64,000 nt of DNA from Phoronis australis (Eukaryota > Phoronida > Phoronidae), in assembly GCA_002633005.1 (NCBI GenBank), contig NMRA01000261.1, positions 248,001 to 312,000 of the forward strand, in the 5' to 3' direction. The notes below the pieces were generated by a model. The model made no database searches. It was not told the DNA's origin and saw only the letters and a list, made by a program, of their open reading frames with translations. The stretch's first letter is position 1; every line of letters starts with the position of its first letter. The position numbers and the translations under genes were made by a program. Below, in pieces: positions 23,806-37,044 of the stretch.

Positions 23806-25810
23806 GTGATAGACAGCAAAGGTCCACTCAATACACGCACTGTAGGTCAAACAAGACCTTTTTTAAAAACCCCAGACATAAGTACTACAGTACTACACTG
23901 CATACTTTTGAAGAAAAATCAGGCCACTACCTTCACAATGAAAAGAAGCAAGTAATGTCAAGTTATCAGTTCTTTGGACATACATGTAGTTTGGTCAAAC
24001 TCTGAGCAATGAACCAATGACGAGATGTTTTTCAATGAAAGCAGCAGAAAATGGTACTACAGTACCTAACTTCCTTGCACTTGATCACGCAGCAGTCAGT
24101 GAGACCACGCAGCAATTACAACAGCAATGTGTTAAGAGACACAACAATAGTCAGAATCACTGCAGCTTGCCAATGATGCTGCTGTTTGACACTGCAGCCT
24201 GAAACAAAAAGTTCCATTAAAATCCATGGCACTCATTTATTTGTGATACAGTATGAAGCAAGACAGTTTGAAGACATCATCAACAATAAAGTAAGACAAA
24301 TGTTTTACAGAGAACGAGTGTTTTCATGACCCTGGTCCTATCACTTCCAAAACTAGATGTCCGTGATACATGACGGCTCCTTCCAGGTTTTTAAAATCAT
24401 CCCCTAAAGAAGGGTTTTATAGAATTTTTCAACGCAAAAAGAAACCTTTTCTAAGGTTTCAACGAAAAATCAAATGCCAATATCACAATTTTATATATCG
24501 TGTTGGTACAGGCATTCCCATATGGTTTAATCATTATCAGATTCAACTTAGGAGCCGAGGCATATGACTTCAGTGACAAGCAGATGAAAAGATGAGCAAT
24601 CCTGTATGTTTTTTCAAGAGTGATGTTTCAGGATTAAGTCTTGACAGTCTTAAGTTGGGCTCAGTGTTTGAGCACGTCCTTTACCCATTTTTACAAACAA
24701 GATTTTCACTAATTATCCAACTGTCAACAAAACTGTAGCCTATTTCTGCATTTCAAGGATGTTCATGAATTTGAACATATTTTCAAAGAATACTTATATC
24801 TGAAAACATACCATTTTTCATGATTTTGGAAACTATCCAATTGCCATCCCATATATCATCAGCGAGAGGAGACCAGGCTCATGCCATGGTATTATGCATC
24901 AACTGGCGTAGCCAACATCCAAACACATCAAGTGAATGATGCGGGTAAAAAGTTGGCAATCCAAGCAAAGTTTCCTTTTTCAGTTAGCTACAACTCTATT
25001 TGCGGTTGTCTAGCAACAAAACTTACATCTAAATCTAGCACGCCCAAGAATACGTAAGTTTTCGCAATTCCAACATTCAAATGATGCCTAGAGAAACATC
25101 TCCTTCATTTCGGACAAAAATAATCGCCAAAATTTGCCTTTTTACATTTTCCACAGGCTAACATTGTTGTGAATACCCAGTTTCTCAAAACATTGTTTGA
25201 TGGTAGCAATGGTATGTGAGTGGAAATTGATAAAAGTTTCTATTTTGTGCCACATACGGTTTATGGAAAAAAAAGGAAAATTTCACTTGTCCGCCATATT
25301 GTTGGGAAAATTGGTGAGATTTTACCATGCCATCCGCTACAGCTGTTAAAACGAAACACCATGTGATCAACGTCATTCTTCATATCACTCTCCCACTTTT
25401 GAAACAAAGAATAAGTCAGGCGTCGATTTCATAACATTACAATATGCTTGCAACATATGCACATGCCATTTGCTTGATTTTTGGCTTGCTAGAAACGGAC
25501 ATCTTTTGAGTGAAAGTGATAATTTTGCTGAAGCAAAATTTGCTGAGAATTTTGGTTGCCTGAGCAATGAAATGCTCAAAACTGCTAATAGAGCAACGTC
25601 TGGTAATTGTTGAGAACTGCGCGCAAATTTCGAAAAAAAGAGCAATGAATTAAGCTGAAGAATCGACAAAAAACAGAAATTGGCCAAAACATAGAGCTAT
25701 ATTTCAGCATGAGAATAACAGATTAATGGCACTGTTTTCAAGGCATGACATTGTGTCAGATTTTGTTTTACTCACTTTTTACCCAAATCATTCTAGTCTG
25801 TCTATTCATG
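23806..25810. other. Non-coding stretch, no gene recognised
   Basis: Short frames only. The 100-codon minus-strand frame at 25385-25687 shows no domain and no splice context that would make it convincing. AT-rich with no strong repeats apart from those at its borders. Confidence 0.35.
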
Positions 25811-25814
25811 TTGT

Positions 25815-25965
25815 ATCATGTGACTTAAGCGGGTGTGACGTACAATGGAATAAAGCCTCTCTAAATAAATTAGTGGTCATTCGATTAGACCAATGGTTTG
25901 GGCACTTGGCTCTCCGTCACACGCCAGCTTGGTGCCCAATTATGGCAAAACCCACGGAACCCCAA
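25815..25965 (+). mobile_element. SINE-like copy 1 (degenerate)
   Basis: Carries the family head ATGTGACTT...GGAATAAAGCCTCTC followed by CAATGGTTTGGGCACTTGGC and TCACACGCC, matching the better preserved copy at 26106. Its A-box-like region has decayed. Same orientation as the copies at 26106 and 27172. Confidence 0.55.
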
Positions 25966-26105
25966 GACATGTGTCAGGCTTACAAGCAGTGGGTGAAGTG
26001 GGTGCCAGCCTGATGGTGGACGGTCCAGAACACTGAGAATGAGTGTTACTAGAGATTTCATAGTAGACAGGAGCACCTGTTCTGTGGAAGGGGAAAGGGT
26101 GTTGT

Positions 26106-26300
26106 ATATCACGTGACTTCTCAGGTGTGGGATACAATCGAATAAAGGCTCTCCAAATCGCTTGCTAGTTGGCAATTGTCTTTTGGCGGAATGGTTTGGA
26201 CGCTTAGTTCACACGCCCGACAGCCCCGACACGGATCGAATCTCGGCGGGCACAGGCACAGCCACGGCCAAGTTGCATTGGGGGCCTATCGAAAAATACA
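26106..26300 (+). mobile_element. tRNA-derived SINE with intact Pol III A and B boxes
   Basis: TGGCGGAATGG at 26184-26194 fits the A-box consensus TRGYNNANNNG, and GATCGAATC at 26234-26242 fits the B-box consensus GWTCRANNC, about 50 bases apart as in a tRNA gene. The surrounding sequence does not fold as a clean tRNA cloverleaf and is repeated twice nearby, so it is a tRNA-derived SINE head rather than a functional tRNA gene. Confidence 0.65.
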
Positions 26301-27171
26301 TTTTTCAACAGTGGTATCAAATTCGTCAGCAGTTTGACCATCAAGTTACTTAAACCACGAGTCATTATACCTGAAAAGACCCCTGAAAACTCCTTTGTTT
26401 CTCAATATCCAATGTCCTTAAAAATCTATTCATTTGTTCAATTCCAACGACCTCTACCCTTACAACATTTCAAGTCCACCGCCTGTGTGATACGTCACAC
26501 AAACTCGTGTTGTTGTGACGTATTTAACAAGACCGTCGGTAAAGACGGAACAATTTTTTTCAGAATAAAGCGGTAAGTATTTGCTATTTCGCCCTTTTGT
26601 TGACTTTTAGAGAGTCATGTCTTTCAAATTATGGCATTCTATAGCACTAAAAGAATATTTTAATTCTGTATTTATTGTAGTCCCGTGTAGTTTCATGTTT
26701 AATTAAGGGTCTGTTGGTCTTCGACTCGAGAAAGACCAAACAAAGTCAGTCACCCAGCTTCGCGTGACTCACTGAAGTCTATTCGAGTAGGCTACTTTAG
26801 CAGTTTAAGAAACATGTCAGCCTAGTTGGTTTCTGTTTTCAAACGGACAACACTCTGAGGGCATTGCCTAACACCCACGTTACTTTATGATTTTGATAAT
26901 CTGAATCTCTGAGTGTAATCTATTGTCTACTTGCAACAGTTTATTCCCAATCCATGAATCCCTTAATGCGTTAATGGCTAAATGGCTTTCTGTGTACACA
27001 TAGTGGAAGGATATTTCCGGTTTTGTCATTTGTTCTAGGTAAGGGTTCCGACCAAGTTTCTTGCGAGAACATCAAGATCTTGTGAGTTCTCACGAACTCA
27101 TTCAAATGAAAGATGAGGGTTTCATGAATGTTGCGGATTTCCTGTTTTGGAAGTGATGTACTGTTGTATAG

Positions 27172-27290
27172 AGCCTCTCTAAATGGCTTGCCAATTGGCA
27201 GCTGCCTCTTGGCCGAACAGTTTGGACACTTGAGTTTGATACCTGCCGTCAGCGTGTGCAATTTTTGCCACGAGAATGCTCTGTAGCTTA
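27172..27290 (+). mobile_element. SINE-like copy 3
   Basis: Reads GAGCCTCTCTAAATGGCTTG, then CAATTGGCAGCTGCCTCTTG, then GCCGAACAGTTTGGACACTT, matching the head of the SINE at 26106 in the same orientation. The B box is lost. Confidence 0.55.
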
Positions 27291-27344
27291 GTGCCAGTAT
27301 TCTAGCCCAGCAGAATGGTGGCCACTCACGATATATTTGATTGG

Positions 27345-27520
27345 TTTGTAAGGTTGGAGCTGATTAGGTGGTAAGGTTGGAGTTGATTGGTTGGTAAGGT
27401 TGGAGTTGATTGGTTTGCAAGGTTGGAGTTGATTGGTTTGTAAGGTTGGAGTTGATTAGTTGGTAAGGTTGGGGTTGATTAGTTGGTAAGGTTGGGGTTG
27501 ATTGGTTTGTGGGATTGAAT
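27345..27520. repeat. 23-bp minisatellite
   Basis: About seven tandem copies of GGTTGGAGTTGATTGGTTGG plus TAA, with G/T and A/G variants. Continuous, non-coding. Confidence 0.93.
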
Positions 27521-28988
27521 TCATTCCTTCCGTTCTATAAACGAAGATTTTTCGTCGTGATGAGAAGCTAGTAAAGTAAATGTTTTGAGGTCTATGAAAT
27601 GCAGGTGCTGGCACATCCTAATAAGCGATGTACTAGTATGCCAGAAAATTTTGTTCAAAATAACACTTCATCTTGTCTATACCACCAAGGTCACATACCT
27701 TTCGAACATGTGGGGGACACCTTTGGAGGACCTAGATGTAATTAAATCATTCCAATATTTTTTTCCAAATAGTCCTTCATTCCGTCAACAATTTTGAAGA
27801 CTGAACACCATTACATTCAATGTGCTCGAGGTCAGACGGAAAATATACATAGAGTTATAGTAGGTTACCCATCTGCCAGCCACACCAAGAGGAGGCAGCA
27901 CAGTCTGGGGACCTCTATGAACTCAACTGCTCATCAGTCAGCGGACAAGTGCATATAAGCCTGGGAAAGTTTTTGATGTTGACTACTAGTAGAGACATGA
28001 AAAAATATTCTTGTTTTGAAGTGTAGTGGTGGCTTAGGAAACAGAAAAAATTGCCAGCCGAACCATGGAGTTGGCCAGGAATATCATTATTGGTAGTGTC
28101 CTACAGAAGGCAAGCGGCCAAGTGTCAATTATGCTAGCTGTGGACATCTGTGATGGGTTGGCCACAGAACTGTTGTCTTTCATTTGGGTAAGCCACTTCA
28201 GTATTGGGAACGAGCCTAGCTTCACTGATTGCAAGTCTTATCGCCAAGTTTGATGACCGCTGCCCAGTTGTTTTGCTCTTTCAGGAATTATTTCGGGGCT
28301 GGGTATTTTGACTTTGCTGACTTTGTGATTTCTAGTATCTTCTCGGAAGGGTTAAATGTTAGAAGTGACAACTACGTTGAAAGACTGGTGTTTGTTACAT
28401 CCTGATTATGTATCAATGTAATTATATGCATGCCCACGGAATACCTATGATTCTTGTATTTTCAGCTAGTTCTCATATGAGCCAATTAAAGATGCAAATT
28501 GCTTACTTCTAGAATATTCTGTATTGCATTGTTGAAACTATATGGTAATGCTATTTATTGAATTGATTTATTGTGTGTTCTCTTGCTTCTGCTCCACACG
28601 TGTGCAGCTGCTAATGCTGCTTTTCTCCTTTATTCGTTATGATAACCTCCGTGAATCAAATATGGTTGTGGCCTGCCAAATTAGACGGGGTCTAGAAATT
28701 GAATATAGGGAACAGCATTTAATTCGGAAGTGTTTTTGTGAAGTAAATTGCTTTGTTTCATCCGTAAGATTTTTGATAACTTTGACGCATTAGTAAATTC
28801 AACTTTGTGGTGTCGTTTAAACACTATTTTCTACTTGGCCCATGTGCCAATGTCTTGCTTGTTTTACGGTACTTTAAAGATTTCCACTAGTGTATCTCAT
28901 GAGAAACAACAATGTATTGAGAAAAATCCATGCCATCAACTCATTTAACTATGTTCTTACATTAAAATATTAAATTTCCAATACATGT
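27521..28988. other. Non-coding stretch, no gene recognised
   Basis: Only short frames with no domain resemblance. It might hold untranslated first-exon sequence of the downstream SIAH gene, since that gene has a 5' untranslated intron, but nothing in the sequence fixes the site. Confidence 0.3.
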
Positions 28989-30469
28989 ACCGTATTCACC
29001 CTAATAAGCACCCTTGCCCTATAAGCACCCCAACGCGTTTTCAGATTGGCTAAAATAAGCGCCCAGTCCATGAATTCCGTGCAAATGCCAAAAATGCCTT
29101 ACCTACAGTTCTAAAATTCTACAGTAACGTCTTCAATTTATCAATAAGATCCGACAGCCCTGAAAAAATCATTGTGCGCGGAATTTGTAGATCACGATCC
29201 TCGCCTGCTATGTCGGTATTTAGCTGTGAGTGTACATTTCAAACTTCCACCGCGCTTCAAAAAGAACGCAAGTTTTACTGATCTTGCGAGGGGCATGTCC
29301 TATTATGGTTTGTCCTTTCAGAACAGACGCAGCGTACTTGTCAAAGGGATTGTATTGTATCTTTCCCGTACAGATCTTCTCCCTCAACAGGAAGCCAAAT
29401 CTCTTTGTACGTGTGAAAACCGCGAATCGAAGACGAATAAAAACTTGACCTTTGTTCAGTTAAAAGCACATGGCTAGGAAGCGCATGCTACATTCAAGAA
29501 TCTGTCACCGAAGATTAGTCTTTGGGAAATATCTATTCATGAAACGGGTAGCATAGCATCAGCAAGACATAAATACTGGCACTTATTTCAGAAAGTTTCT
29601 AATCCCGTAAAAAGCGTTTGCATTATTTTTAAGGGGGAATTAGTAATTGGTGTTTTTAAAGTCAAAATGACCCACTGATAATGAACACTTCCGCACCCTT
29701 GCACCCCCGGAATCTCCGGAAAAATAACTGTTAGACTGTCACGCATCCAGTCACCCAGCTACTCAATGACATCGGCCTTACCGAGACGATGCTCGAACGT
29801 TTTTTAGCAGATGAGATCAACAAGTGCTAAATAAAACATGTTATGCTTTACTGCATGTGTTAATTTCCTTAGTTACAATGCACACCAAGATCATTACATC
29901 GCGTTTACTCTTGCAAATGAAGTCTGATGACACGCACGCGCTCGCTCTCACACAATACGCAGACTAACTTTAAAACGAACATCACGTGACAACAACATAA
30001 TGTGTTTGTCCAGAGATTTTTCTTGTGTTGCAGAGTACGATCTAGCACAGGTTTGGACTTAATATACAGTTAATCCTGACTCCACAGGAACTTAAAAATC
30101 TTAGGGACGCTATTTTGAAAACTTAAGGCGGACTTCAGGTAATTTGTTGAGTCAAAACTATATTTTTACTCACGACAAGTTGACCTATCGCCGACCGCGA
30201 GGCAGTGACACATCAGTCGGCGAGTTTTCGCACTTGGCTTTTCTGAAAAATGCTCGTAATTTTACAACAAGGTTTGATAGCAATGCACTGCAATTTTGTA
30301 GAAACTCTCATAGGTTACTTGTGCGTCACAGAGTAAATTTGATAAATTCTAGCTTACGATTTCACCTGTTTCGGAGACCAGGTTTCAACCACTTTTGGGC
30401 TATAATAAGCGCCCCCTTCCTGAAGCGAATTTTTCTAAGTGCCCTGGGCGCTTATTAGGGCGAATATGG

Positions 30470-30471
<2 letters not shown>
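28989..30471. mobile_element. ~1.48-kb non-autonomous DNA element with AATAAGC(G/A)CCC termini
   Basis: The left end ACCGTATTCACCCTAATAAG plus CACCC is the near-exact reverse complement of the right end GGGCGCTTATTAGGGCGAAT plus ATGGT. Each end also carries extra internal copies of the ATAAGCGCCC motif (about 29013-29062 and 30404-30415), as transposase-binding subterminal repeats often do. The right flank runs straight into a (TA)n microsatellite, so the target duplication cannot be read; TA is possible. Internal frames (for example 29172-29477, plus) show no transposase motif. Confidence 0.7.
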
Positions 30472-30507
<36 letters not shown>

Positions 30508-30517
30508 CATATATATT
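30472..30517. repeat. (TA)n microsatellite
   Basis: Alternating TA with interspersed CATA, abutting the right terminus of the inverted-terminus element. It may have grown from the insertion site. Confidence 0.92.
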
Positions 30518-31690
30518 AAATTCTCACACCTTTTTTTCATTATTACTGTACGTAGTATAATTCTGTTTGTGAACCATATACTGTACATTTGAACATTGAG
30601 AAGAGTATTCTGTGATCTATATACAATAGGTGTTTTAAAGTCTTGATTGTATTTTGGGCAGCATCAAGGCTGATCACTGTTCCCAGGTTCATTTCACAAG
30701 ACTACGGTATTGCAGTGCTGTTAGTCAACTGTTGTGTATGCTTGCAGATTGCAAGCTAAAGTAAACAGACTGAACTGAAAACCTTTAAATAAATGTATGA
30801 TGAACTTGTAACAACTCTAGGCATGAATGTAGTGTGCGGGGAGAAATACAAACTGATGTTGGCAGCCCACAGAACTGCTGACTGAACAAAAATTTCTCAA
30901 CATAGTAATATAAAATGTGTGTATTCACTGCACTTTAGTGAAGATGGACTAAGTTTTTGCAGAGTTTTATTTAGTTCTGCTAGAAGAGTATTAGACTGCG
31001 ACCATGTGGGTTACAGATTCAATTCCACGCCGAGGCTGACCTCAGACCACTTCTTACCAATGATGTCACTCTAAAGTTTGCTATTACACAACCAAACCCA
31101 AGCCACTGATTTTTACAAGTAAATTGAAATCGTAAAAACTAATCCTGCTTCTTTACAAGCAGCTTCAAAATGTTCAGGGGCTTTTATGATTTTCACGAAA
31201 ATGAATCAAAAAGTTACACAAAAAAGAAAAAGTAATAAATTCAAATTAATGATTTAAATAACTGTAACAGCATTTTCGAAATTACAGTTTCAATATTTAT
31301 GTCAAACGAACTTTGGTCATGTTATTGATACCATTTTGCTATGAATGTATCTTTCTTTTTTTGCTAAATTTTACTAAAACGACTTGGTCAGGTGACCCAT
31401 TTAACAGCAGATTGGTAGTACCCCGTAAGTAAAAATCCAACTCTACTTTTAGAAGATAATTATTATATACTTTTACTAAGTTAGCCTATAGTTTTCCACA
31501 TATTTGCGTAAATACCCAGACTTGTGGATAAGGTTCCTCATAACTTTAAGGCAAGAACTGTCATAGAGCTCAATATTGGCTAAATCATGGCCCAAGATGG
31601 GAGCTAAAAACAGTACCAGTCTTCATTGAGCCTCAGTGCCACTGTTGTGAAATAATGTTAGGAAGCCTTTCTCAGCATTGCTGCTCCTAC
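30518..31690. other. Repeat-rich non-coding stretch
   Basis: Near 30983-31040 a decayed tRNA-like phrase (AGATTCAATTCC B-box remnant) suggests an old SINE. About 31240-31430 is the second copy of the interspersed repeat also seen at 23050-23240, in the same orientation. No gene seen. Confidence 0.45.
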
Positions 31691-31691
31691 A

Positions 31692-32396
31692 GTGATATCA
31701 AAAGGTTCAGTGTTGCTATTGGCAACAGAAACCTTAACCAACACAACCAAGGTTCTAAATAGTCTTCACTGGAGCAAGCTAGCAACCCATAGTAAACTCC
31801 ACCTTTCCATGTATACATTCAAAGTCTTAACCAACATAAACAAATACTCTAACAAAATCCTACAAAAGACCAAGCACGAGACCAGGACTCCGCAAAGCAA
31901 TATGCATACTATTCCAGCCTCCATCAGCCAAGCCTTCAGAAGATCAACGATATTAACTTGTATTGACAACTGGAATTCCTTACCATTCAAAATAAAAGAA
32001 AGCACTTCAATCGTCACTCTCAAAAATAACTTTAAAATGCATACCACTACTCCAGACTTGCCAGTCCCATTGACATCATTCCAACTTCCCCGCAACCATG
32101 AAATAACCCTATACAGATCAAGATGCGGTCTATTCCTAAACAAAGAGAAATTAAGACATAATTTTAATAATATTTCGCCTCTGTGTTCCTGGGGAGATAC
32201 CCAGACATATCCTCATGTTTTCTTTGCTTGTAAGATATGCAAGGAGGAGAGGGTACAGCTCTTCCAGGCACTCGAACAATACCCCAATGTTTACAAAAAA
32301 TATTCTGAAATTCCGCAATTGTACAACAAAATTAATTTCTTTCTATATGGATGTCAAGAACTTAACTCAAACGAAAATAAGGTTTTATTGAAATAG
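31692..32396 (+). mobile_element. LINE (non-LTR retrotransposon) 3' fragment: reverse-transcriptase C-terminal region
   Basis: An open frame of 234 codons. Residues 25-120 follow the pattern found downstream of the catalytic core in LINE reverse transcriptases (LHWSKLATHSKLHLSMYTFK, TRTPQSN, QAFRRSTILTCIDNWNSLP, STSIVTLKNNFK). The tail has a zinc-binding type cluster C-x2-C...H...C (SPLCSWGDTQTYPHVFFACK), as in LINE C-termini. The catalytic FADD-type motif is absent, so the copy is 5' truncated. The fragment ends before a T/A-rich tract near 32400. It is a dead remnant, though this piece of the frame is still open, suggesting relative youth. Confidence 0.75.
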
Positions 32397-33297
32397 TATC
32401 AGAATTTCTTTATAACATTAAATCTCTTTGTGTGAGTGGATAGAATTTTATACATCTGTATGAAAATGAAATATTTTCATTCGTTGTCATATATCATTGT
32501 ATTCTTAACATCAGTTTTTTTATTTATGTATTCGTATATAATAATTGTATATAGACTTCTTTGTATTTTTTTACCCAAATCTGATGCCTCTTGGCGCTTT
32601 CTGGGTTATGTATATTCATTGTATTCTGAAGATTTCGTAATAAACATTAAAAAAAACCCTTAACCATAATAGGCTACTTTGGATGTGCTTTGTGTCCTAG
32701 CATTCAGATACATTCTTGCAGAAATCAAAAAAAAATCAAAGTTAGCTCAAGGTATATAAGTCAGGTACTATGAGCATTATGATTGTGCATGCCAATTTTT
32801 TTGATTTTAGTCATTACACCATGAAATGTGACATGAGACTGGCAAAAAACCTTTGACATTTTTATTGATCACATAACTTGGTTGACATGACCACACATGA
32901 TGGTGATGTTAGTCATTTTCCTATATGGTACCGCTGATGTAATGGAATTATAGAATTTTACAAGTTACGGTGTTTAGTACATACTGAAACACGAGTTTGG
33001 CATACAAAAACATTCAAGCTCCAAATGGTTGTAAGGATGCAAATATCACATGTTTAAAAGGCTCTATCAGGATAACTGGTAAAACTGAAAACACAATGGA
33101 CGTTATCGCGATATAAGGCATCACACTATGTTGTCATGAAATTTGGCCAGTTGGAACTTAGGCTCAAGCTCATTTCGAATCTCTAATCAAATTGATGCTT
33201 AGGGATACGATAAAGTGTTCTTAGTCCATTCCACGCTTGGGTGAAACAGTTAAAAAAGATGCTTTGTTTTCACTTAATCATTCTTATTTTATTTCAG
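32397..33297. other. 5' intron of the SIAH gene
   Basis: AT-rich, ending in CTTATTTTATTTCAG, a strong acceptor at 33297. The first, non-coding exon of the SIAH gene must lie upstream and was not identified. Confidence 0.5.
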
Positions 33298-33312
33298 TTG
33301 TGATCTGTGGGA

Positions 33313-36300
33313 ATGAGCAACAAAGGCCGTATAGTGACTACTGCTGCTACAGCCATCCCAGCTGGTGGGTATGATAGGGTAGGGTATGATGGCTGGGTAT
33401 GATAGGGTAGGGTATGATGGGTGCGTGTGATGGGCTAGAGTTCGATGGAGCAGGATGGGATGTGGGGGGCAGAGCATGACGAGGCAGGGTGTGTTGGTGC
33501 AGAGTGTGACGGGGGAGGGTACGACGGGGTAGGATGTGACGTTGCAGGTTTTGACGCGGGAGGGTATGACCGGGCAGGGCATGATGAGGCAGGGTGTGAT
33601 GGTGTGGCGGGGCATGGGAGACTGGGCTTGAGGCAACCAGACAGCCATTACAAAGTAAAAGTACCATATAAGGTTTGTCTAGACTTCAAAAGTCCAAGAC
33701 TTTGTTGCAATGAAAAGTTGCAGCTGCTCTAGTCTCATTAGCACTTAATGTGGCCAGGGTGCAACTTATATTCTGTTGTTCCATTCTTAACTCATGTTAG
33801 TCTCGGGTAGACGAACTAACTTGTCTACTTCCATACTTAAATAACTTGACAAATTATTGAAAAGGTGATTTTGTGCATATTTTTGTTAAACTTTCCTCTT
33901 TCTCCATAGCAACAGTGTTGTTAGTTTACTGAGTTCCTCTTGCGTCATCTGTTCACTCTGAATTTTTCTCTCGCTTTATCTGTTCATTCATCCAGAAGTT
34001 GTCTGTAATGAATTGTGGATTAGAATTTCCATGGTGTGAAGATACAAGGAAGGGGAGTACAGGATATCAGATAAGGTGATGACTGACAAACATGGGCAAA
34101 GTTGGTGACCACCAGGGGGCAAGGCAGATTGACAAAAATGTTTCTTTCATGCAAATATGCCACTCAGCCTCCCTATAATTTTTATCTTCTGATGGACTTG
34201 TATGAATTTTTGGATTTTGAAGTGGTACAAGTTTATGACCAGGTTAGCCCTAATAACGCAGTAGGTGTTTGTTCATTGGGATGTAAACTGCCTGCTGTGA
34301 ATGCTGTCAAGTGAATGGATTACAGTTATCATATTATAAATGCGTATCTGTACTTACTATTTCTCGTGAATTCATTTTAATCGATAGCATTCCTTCATTG
34401 GCAAAGATATCTAATTCCTAGTTGTAGTATGTTTCTTCGACAGTGTGTTACATATATCTAGATTCATCTATTGATCTTATTACCACGGTCCGAGATATAT
34501 ACTCTAACTTCATTATAAATAATTTAGTAAGTGCTGTTATGCAGTGTGTTGAGAGGTGTTAAATTATGTATGGACACTGTAACTAAATGTAGCATTAATT
34601 TTAACCTGAAGAAAGTTCTTTACTCCGACCAGCTAACGGTCAGTATTCTCCGTTGGTTGTTTTTGTGAGATGTTTATAGAGTAAGTGTTTAATAAAATAT
34701 AGGATAAAACCAAATGTCAGTTCTGACTCTTTAAGTGTTAACTGTTGAAACTGTCTCATAGGTGGCGCAGTCGTTCATGCATATCTATTGTTTGTTTCAG
34801 CTCTAGCTGTTGGTAGCAGTAACAGTGAGCTTGCTGCACTCTTTGAGTGCCCCGTATGTTTTGACTATGCCCTTCCTCCCATCATGCAATGTCAGAGTGG
34901 TCACATTGTCTGCTCAAGTTGTCGTCCTAAGCTACAATGCTGTCCAACATGTCGCGGCAGTTTAGGTGAGCTCATGCTGGTTTGCTGTTGTTGTCATGGA
35001 AACAACACAGTCGCTCATTAATTTACGAAATTGGTTCATGTGAGAGTTTTGGCCGACTCCTTTTGCACTTCTTATGGAGTCCAGGCAAATGTGTAAATAT
35101 TGAAAACATAAACATAGTGGAAAAATTATAATCTAAATAATTTAAAGGTTAAGAAATATTGCAAACAAAAGAGACTCAACTTCAACGCCTTGCTAACATT
35201 AATTGCTTAGAATTCGCCCGTACATGATTTTAATCTGATTTAACGTGTTACACAGTTTAATTTGAGGATTGCCATACCATACCTTACCAGTTCTGTTTTG
35301 AAAACATCATTTTCTGAAGTTTGTTTCAACTTTGTCAAATATGTATTGTGTCTGAGGGAAGATCTAGTTAATCTGCTTTGGACATTGTGCACAAAAACAT
35401 GATCAACATTATTATCACGGCTTTGGTAGTCAGGAGCTAGTTTGTTGACATACTTGAACAGAAGCTAACACATGAAATTCGCCATAAAAATGGGTGTAAC
35501 TCGGACAGTCTTCCAACCAGCTGAGACTTGAGCTGTTCACATAAACTAACTAAATTTAAAAGCTAGTTGTGAGACAATGACTGGTGCAGCAGCCCTGACC
35601 AACCGACCACTAAGTCCATCCATACCAGCCACTTTACCAGTGGGAACAGTGCGGAGATGTTTCAATAGAGACCTCAATAAAGGCAAATGTGTTTTTTATG
35701 GTAGGTGTGGTTGTCGGCAGCCTGGTTGGACCCTATGGAACTAAATTAAGTGTTAACAGTATTTGCAATAGAAATAAACGGGTTTGTGATGTAGTTCAAT
35801 TCTATTGCAGTAAATTTTTGTTTCTAAATCCATTTGTTGTAATTTAGCTTCAGGTTTGAACCTGTGCTGAATTCCTAATTCTTCCACAACCTTTACAACC
35901 TATCACTCTAATGTTGCAGGAAATATTCGTAATTTAGCAATGGAGAAGGTAGCAACCACAGTCATGTTTCCATGTAAATATGCGTCCAATGGTTGCCCGG
36001 TGACGCTAACACACCTGGAGAAAGTAGAGCATGAAGAGGGTTGTGAATACAGGTATGTCGAACATGGACATGTGATGGGCTGGGGTTTAAACAGGGAAAA
36101 TGGATGTATACACATGTCAACACCTGAATATTTAGAAATAATTGTCTTGTTTTCGAAAGGAATTTAAAATTGATGCCGTAGTTCAGAAAATTCCATAAAG
36201 ATTGAAAGCATTGCCAAATGTTTCATCCACAAGTCTGTGGATTGCCGAGGACAAAATTACTTGTTAACATACTGAATGTTAGGTTTCAGTAACATATTTT

Positions 36301-37007
36301 ACTAGTCTACATCTTTGTTATCGGCTTTTTTGCGTTATTACTTTTGCTTTATTTTTAGTGTGTTTAGATTGATATTCTTTGGCTTGTTAAATTACTTGAA
36401 TTTTATTTACTGCTAAGCCTATACCTTTTACACACTCGGCCACAGCTCTACTGCTAGTCCACTTACAGAGATCCACTAGTAGCCCACACACCCACAGCTC
36501 CACCAGTAGACCACTTACAAAGATCTAGTAGCAGTCCATTCACACTAAGCTCCACTAATAGTCCACTCACCCAAAGTTCCATCTGTGAAATCTCCTCTAG
36601 AGCTGTGATGTCATTGGAGGTTTTGTTGCACCAACTACTAATTAATGGCTCTTAAATACTGATTTGTAATATTTGCCATCCATTGCCAGCACGTCATAGC
36701 ACGAGACCTGCAAAATGCCTTTGACCTGTTGTTTGTGTAAATTATGAAGGTTCTTTCCAAGTTATTAAATCAGTAACATCACATCCTATAATTTTATATG
36801 TTGATTCTCCGCCGGGTGTGTCAGGTGTTAGTTAGTGTGTGCTGGCATTTTTTAGTATTAGATCAAATAAAATTCATGTCAGATGATAATTCACCATGGT
36901 AACTTGCCCATACTGTGGATTGTTTATTAATCTGCATCTCAAGGGACAATTAGATTTAACGCACGCTCATATGCATATGCACACGCACATGTGCACGCAA
37001 ACGTGGG

Positions 37008-37044
<37 letters not shown>

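Noticed and set aside
26184-26242. Functional tRNA gene
   Set aside because: A and B boxes are present but no clean cloverleaf forms, and the segment is repeated nearby with decayed boxes, as expected for a SINE.
33289-33732. Proline/histidine-rich and glycine/aspartate-rich frames on both strands
   Set aside because: Translations of the minisatellite next to SIAH exon 1.
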